DNA of 14,690 bases from Anaerolineae bacterium (lineage in GTDB: Bacteria > Chloroflexota > Anaerolineae > Aggregatilineales > Aggregatilineaceae). Position 1 is the first letter of the stretch. Every line of letters begins with the position of its first letter. Made by a program: the position numbers and the translations under genes. Below, piece by piece: positions 12,660-14,690 of the stretch. The notes beneath the pieces are model-generated. The model saw only the letters and a program-made list of their open reading frames with translations. It had not been told where the DNA came from and ran no database searches. The stretch is taken from assembly GCA_020848665.1 (NCBI GenBank), contig JADLHR010000149.1, positions 1 through 14,690 of the forward strand. Direction: 5' to 3'.

Positions 12660-12986
12660 TTATGCCTCTTCGGTTTCGGGTTCTTCCGGTGCATCCACCG
12701 CGTTCTGGATATCCAGGGCATCGACGGACTCGACAAACTCACCGGTTTCGAGCACTTCTTCGACCGCCCACTTTTTGGTCTTGCTGATGGGGCGGCTCTC
12801 GACGATACGGACCAGGGCGCCAACCGGGATGGCGTTCGTTTCATCGTGCGCCATGTACTTCTTTGTGGTCCGGATCACCTTTTTATACAGTGGGTGGCGC
12901 TTGGTCGTGGCAACCTCGACGACCACTGTCTTTTCCATGCTGTTGCGGATCACGCGACCCATCAGCCGGCGCCGGTTATTTGTCAT
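12660..12986 (-). CDS. rpsQ: 30S ribosomal protein S17 (uS17), with acidic C-terminal tail
   Basis: S17 is an OB-fold protein that binds 16S rRNA early in assembly. The core (NRRRLMGRVIRNSMEKTVVV, YKKVIRTTKKYMAHDE, VRIVESRPISKTKKW) is typical. The protein is 108 residues against the usual 80-90, and the excess is a C-terminal segment after about residue 82 that ends APEEPETEEA, strongly acidic for an rRNA-binding protein. I chose the ATG at 12986: AGGAGG lies 6 nt upstream, inside the end of rpmC. The TTG six codons earlier would include the Shine-Dalgarno itself. The start overlaps the rpmC end by 11 nt, so translation is probably coupled. Confidence 0.96.
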   Translation of the reverse strand: MTNNRRRLMGRVIRNSMEKTVVVEVATTKRHPLYKKVIRTTKKYMAHDETNAIPVGALVRIVESRPISKTKKWAVEEVLETGEFVESVDALDIQNAVDAPEEPETEEA

Positions 12987-13206
12987 CACGTTCCTCCTGG
13001 ACAATCTGCGCCGCCAGTTCGCGCTCGCGTTGCACGGTCAGATAACGGGCTACGTCTTTCTTAAGCTGGCGGATGCGCGTGTAGTCGTCCAGCTGGCCGG
13101 ATTCCCACTGGAAGCGCAGGTTGAACAGTTCTTCCTTCGCATCGTCGAGCGCCTGGTCCAGCTCGCCCGCGGTCATGCTGCGAATGTTGGCAGTCTTACG
13201 GGCCAT
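12976..13206 (-). CDS. rpmC: 50S ribosomal protein L29 (uL29)
   Basis: L29 is a small helical 50S protein near the tunnel exit, part of the docking site for SRP and trigger factor. The 76-residue sequence shows MTAGELDQALDDAKEELFNL followed by RFQWESGQLDDYTRIRQLKK and a second helix VARYLTVQRERELA. About ten residues precede the usual family start. The ATG at 13206 shares one base with the rplP stop (TAATG) and has GAGGAG 8 nt upstream; the internal ATG at residue 11 has no ribosome-binding site. Confidence 0.97.
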   Translation of the reverse strand: MARKTANIRSMTAGELDQALDDAKEELFNLRFQWESGQLDDYTRIRQLKKDVARYLTVQRERELAAQIVQEERDDK

Positions 13207-13640
13207 TACACCAACTCCTCACCCGAGATCGGGTCGGTGCGCTTGATGATGCGGGCCGAGATCGGCAGCTTGAAGGCCGCCAGCCGCAGCGCCTCGCGCG
13301 CAACCTCTTCTTCAGTCCCGGCCATTTCGAACAGAACCAGGCCGGGACGCACCACGGCCACGTAGTGGTCGACGGCGCCTTTACCCTTGCCCATGCGGCT
13401 TTCGGCCGAGCGCTTGGTCACAGGCTTGTCAGGGAAGATCCGAATCCACACGCGCCCGCGCCGCTTGATGTGGCGCATGATGGTGCGGCGGGCGGCTTCG
13501 ATCTGGCGGCTGGTGATCCACGCTGGCTCAAGGGCCTGGAGGCCATACTCGCCGAACTGGACCACGTTGCCGCGCTGCGCCTTGCCCTTCATGCGGCCCC
13601 GGAATGTCTTGCGGTATTTAACCCGCTTTGGCATCAACAT
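13206..13640 (-). CDS. rplP: 50S ribosomal protein L16 (uL16)
   Basis: L16 binds near the A-site and peptidyl-transferase centre and organises 23S rRNA there. The 144 residues start MLMPKRVKYRKTFRGRMKGK, the classic N-terminus, followed by FGEYGLQALEPAWITSRQIE, RIFPDKPVTKRSAESRMGKG and WIRIFPDKPVT. The end (MAGTEEEVAREALRLAAFKL) is also standard. The first ATG has GAGGAG 10 nt upstream and gives the family's usual MLMPKR start. A 129-bp spacer with a branched RNA-like structure separates it from rpsC, which is unusual. Confidence 0.98.
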   Translation of the reverse strand: MLMPKRVKYRKTFRGRMKGKAQRGNVVQFGEYGLQALEPAWITSRQIEAARRTIMRHIKRRGRVWIRIFPDKPVTKRSAESRMGKGKGAVDHYVAVVRPGLVLFEMAGTEEEVAREALRLAAFKLPISARIIKRTDPISGEELV

Positions 13641-13662
13641 TGGTCGTTCACTCCTCGTAAGT

Positions 13663-13734
13663 CAGAACCTTCGTCCCGGCTCGCACCGGGTCGCCGGTGG
13701 AGCGCGGCAGCCGCGCCTCGGCGGTTCAGTTCTG
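13663..13734 (-). other. Possible three-way-junction RNA element in the rpsC-rplP spacer
   Basis: An outer stem CAGAAC (13734-13729) with GTTCTG (13668-13663) encloses two perfect hairpins: GCGCGG-3 nt-CCGCGC (13702-13716) and CACCGG-CGAC-CCGGTG (13684-13699). The outer stem ends 6 nt before the rplP Shine-Dalgarno (GAGGAG). No reading frame in this gap resembles a known protein. The pairing is exact in all three stems, but the 6-bp outer stem could be chance. Confidence 0.55.
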
Positions 13735-13769
13735 CTTATTGGCTCACTCGTCGCTCGTGCTGACCCGTA

Positions 13770-14444
13770 TTACTGGCTGACGTAAACGTCGGTCGACTCA
13801 GGCACGCGCGGCTCTTCGGCCAGCTTCTCGCCTTTGTAGACCCAGACTTTCACGCCGATCCGTCCGAAGGTGGTCAGCGCCTCGGCGGTGCCATAGTCGA
13901 TGTCGGAGCGCAGCGTGTGGCGCGGAACCTGACCTTCCATCTGCCACTCGCGGCGGGCCATTTCGGCGCCCGCCAGGCGTCCGCTTACCTGAATCTTGAT
14001 ACCCTTGGCGCCCTGGCGCATCGCCTGGCCGACGGCGCGCTTCATGGCGCGGCTGTGGCCGATGCGGCGCTCGAGCTGGCTGGCGATATTCAGCGCGACC
14101 AGCCGGGCATCAAGGTCAGGCTTCTCGATTTCCTCAACCTCGACCTTGACCTTCTTGCTGGTCAGCTCTTCGAGGCCCTGGCGCAGCTTCTTGACGCTTT
14201 CGCCCTTGCGGCCGATCACGATCCCCGGCTTGGCGGTGAAGAGCGTGACCTGAACCTGGTTCGGGTAGCGCTCGATCTCGACGCTGCCGATGCCCGCGCG
14301 CTCCGCTTCCTTCTCCACGAACTGGCGGATGCGGAAGTCTTCGTGAAGCAGGTTGGTATAACGTTCGCCTTCGGCGTACCAGCGCGCCGACCAGTCACGG
14401 TTGATCTTGAGGCGAAAACCTACAGGGTGGACTTTTCGACCCAT
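13770..14444 (-). CDS. rpsC: 30S ribosomal protein S3 (uS3)
   Basis: S3 lies at the mRNA entry pore of the 30S head and helps unwind mRNA. The 224-residue protein begins MGRKVHPVGFRLKINRDWSA. A type II KH domain carries the GxxG loop G78-R79-K80-G81 in KPGIVIGRKGESVKKL. The C-terminal domain shows NIASQLERRIGHSRAMKRAV, GAKGIKIQVSGRLAGAEMAR and DIDYGTAEALTTFGRIGVKV. The ATG has GAGGAG 9 nt upstream. It lies 6 nt after rplV, as usual. Confidence 0.98.
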   Translation of the reverse strand: MGRKVHPVGFRLKINRDWSARWYAEGERYTNLLHEDFRIRQFVEKEAERAGIGSVEIERYPNQVQVTLFTAKPGIVIGRKGESVKKLRQGLEELTSKKVKVEVEEIEKPDLDARLVALNIASQLERRIGHSRAMKRAVGQAMRQGAKGIKIQVSGRLAGAEMARREWQMEGQVPRHTLRSDIDYGTAEALTTFGRIGVKVWVYKGEKLAEEPRVPESTDVYVSQ

Positions 14445-14450
14445 TTACTT

Positions 14451-14690
14451 CTACTCCTCGACACGCTCACTCAGGACCAGCGTGAGATGCGTGAAACGCT
14501 TGACGCGCGGCTTGTAGCGTCCGCGTGCCCCGGCCTTGACTCGCTTGAGGCTTGGGCCTTCGTCGGCCATGAGCGTTTTGACGAACAAGTCCTGCCGGTT
14601 CAGCTCGAAATTCATCTCGGCGTTCGCCACTGCGGACTCGACCAGCTTGTACGCGAACTGCGCGCCCTTGTGCGGCATAAACCGCAGCAC
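14451..14690 (-). CDS. rplV: 50S ribosomal protein L22 (uL22), C-terminal part
   Basis: L22 lines the peptide exit tunnel with its long beta-hairpin. Only the last 80 codons or so are inside the window; the frame is open at the right edge. Visible are ANAEMNFELNRQDLFVKTLM, ADEGPSLKRVKAGARGRYKP and the C-terminal RFTHLTLVLSER. The GTG at the very edge encodes an internal valine rather than a start, because the L22 core normally continues well upstream of FMPHKGAQFAYKLVESAVAN. The stop is 6 nt before rpsC. Confidence 0.95.
   Translation of the reverse strand: MLRFMPHKGAQFAYKLVESAVANAEMNFELNRQDLFVKTLMADEGPSLKRVKAGARGRYKPRVKRFTHLTLVLSERVEE

Noticed and set aside
12987..13004. TTG start for S17 six codons upstream
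   Set aside because: It would place the AGGAGG Shine-Dalgarno inside the coding sequence; the ATG at 12986 is ideally spaced from it.

Overview
The window is a nearly complete bacterial ribosomal-protein super-operon, the S10 (distal part), spc and alpha clusters fused. Every gene reads on the minus strand, so the biological order runs from high to low coordinates. It is GC-rich. The layout, the extra truA-rplM-rpsI tail, and a downstream MazG-type pyrophosphohydrolase that still carries part of a tetrapyrrole-methylase-like region best fit a Chloroflexota (Anaerolineae-like) genome. That placement is an inference from remembered family features, not a search result.

Order of transcription: rplV (only its C-terminus is in the window), rpsC, rplP, rpmC, rpsQ, rplN, rplX, rplE, rpsZ (type Z S14), rpsH, rplF, rplR, rpsE, rpmD, rplO, secY, map, rpsM, rpsK, rpsD, rpoA, rplQ, truA, rplM, rpsI. 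A strong Rho-independent terminator (871-914) ends this unit. Next comes a MazG-family gene that runs off the left edge. The genes supply 30S and 50S proteins, the SecY translocation channel, methionine aminopeptidase, the RNA polymerase alpha subunit and a tRNA pseudouridine synthase. They are co-expressed parts of translation, co-translational processing, secretion and transcription. adk (usually between secY and map) and infA-rpmJ (usually between map and rpsM) are absent. A promoter-like sequence sits upstream of rpsM.

Many junctions are tight (overlaps of 1 to 11 nt at rplP/rpmC, rpmC/rpsQ, rpsE/rpmD and rpmD/rplO). Others are unusually open: rpsC-rplP 129 bp, rpsH-rplF 182 bp, rplR-rpsE 80 bp, rplO-secY 122 bp, secY-map 81 bp, map-rpsM 137 bp, rpsM-rpsK 150 bp and rpsK-rpsD 107 bp. 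I find no gene in any of them. Most contain GC-rich inverted repeats that would fold in the mRNA. The best are a 61-nt hairpin after rpsH, a 59-nt nested hairpin before secY and a three-way-junction-like element before rplP. The rpsK-rpsD spacer instead carries an AT-richer array of 10-bp repeats. These structured spacers are the most novel content of the window. No gene-free stretch exceeds 300 bp, and I see no rRNA, tRNA, CRISPR array, insertion sequence or prophage. Protein-level oddities are an S14 with a remodelled zinc site, an S17 with an acidic tail, an L15 with a C-terminal extension, and the N-terminally shortened MazG.
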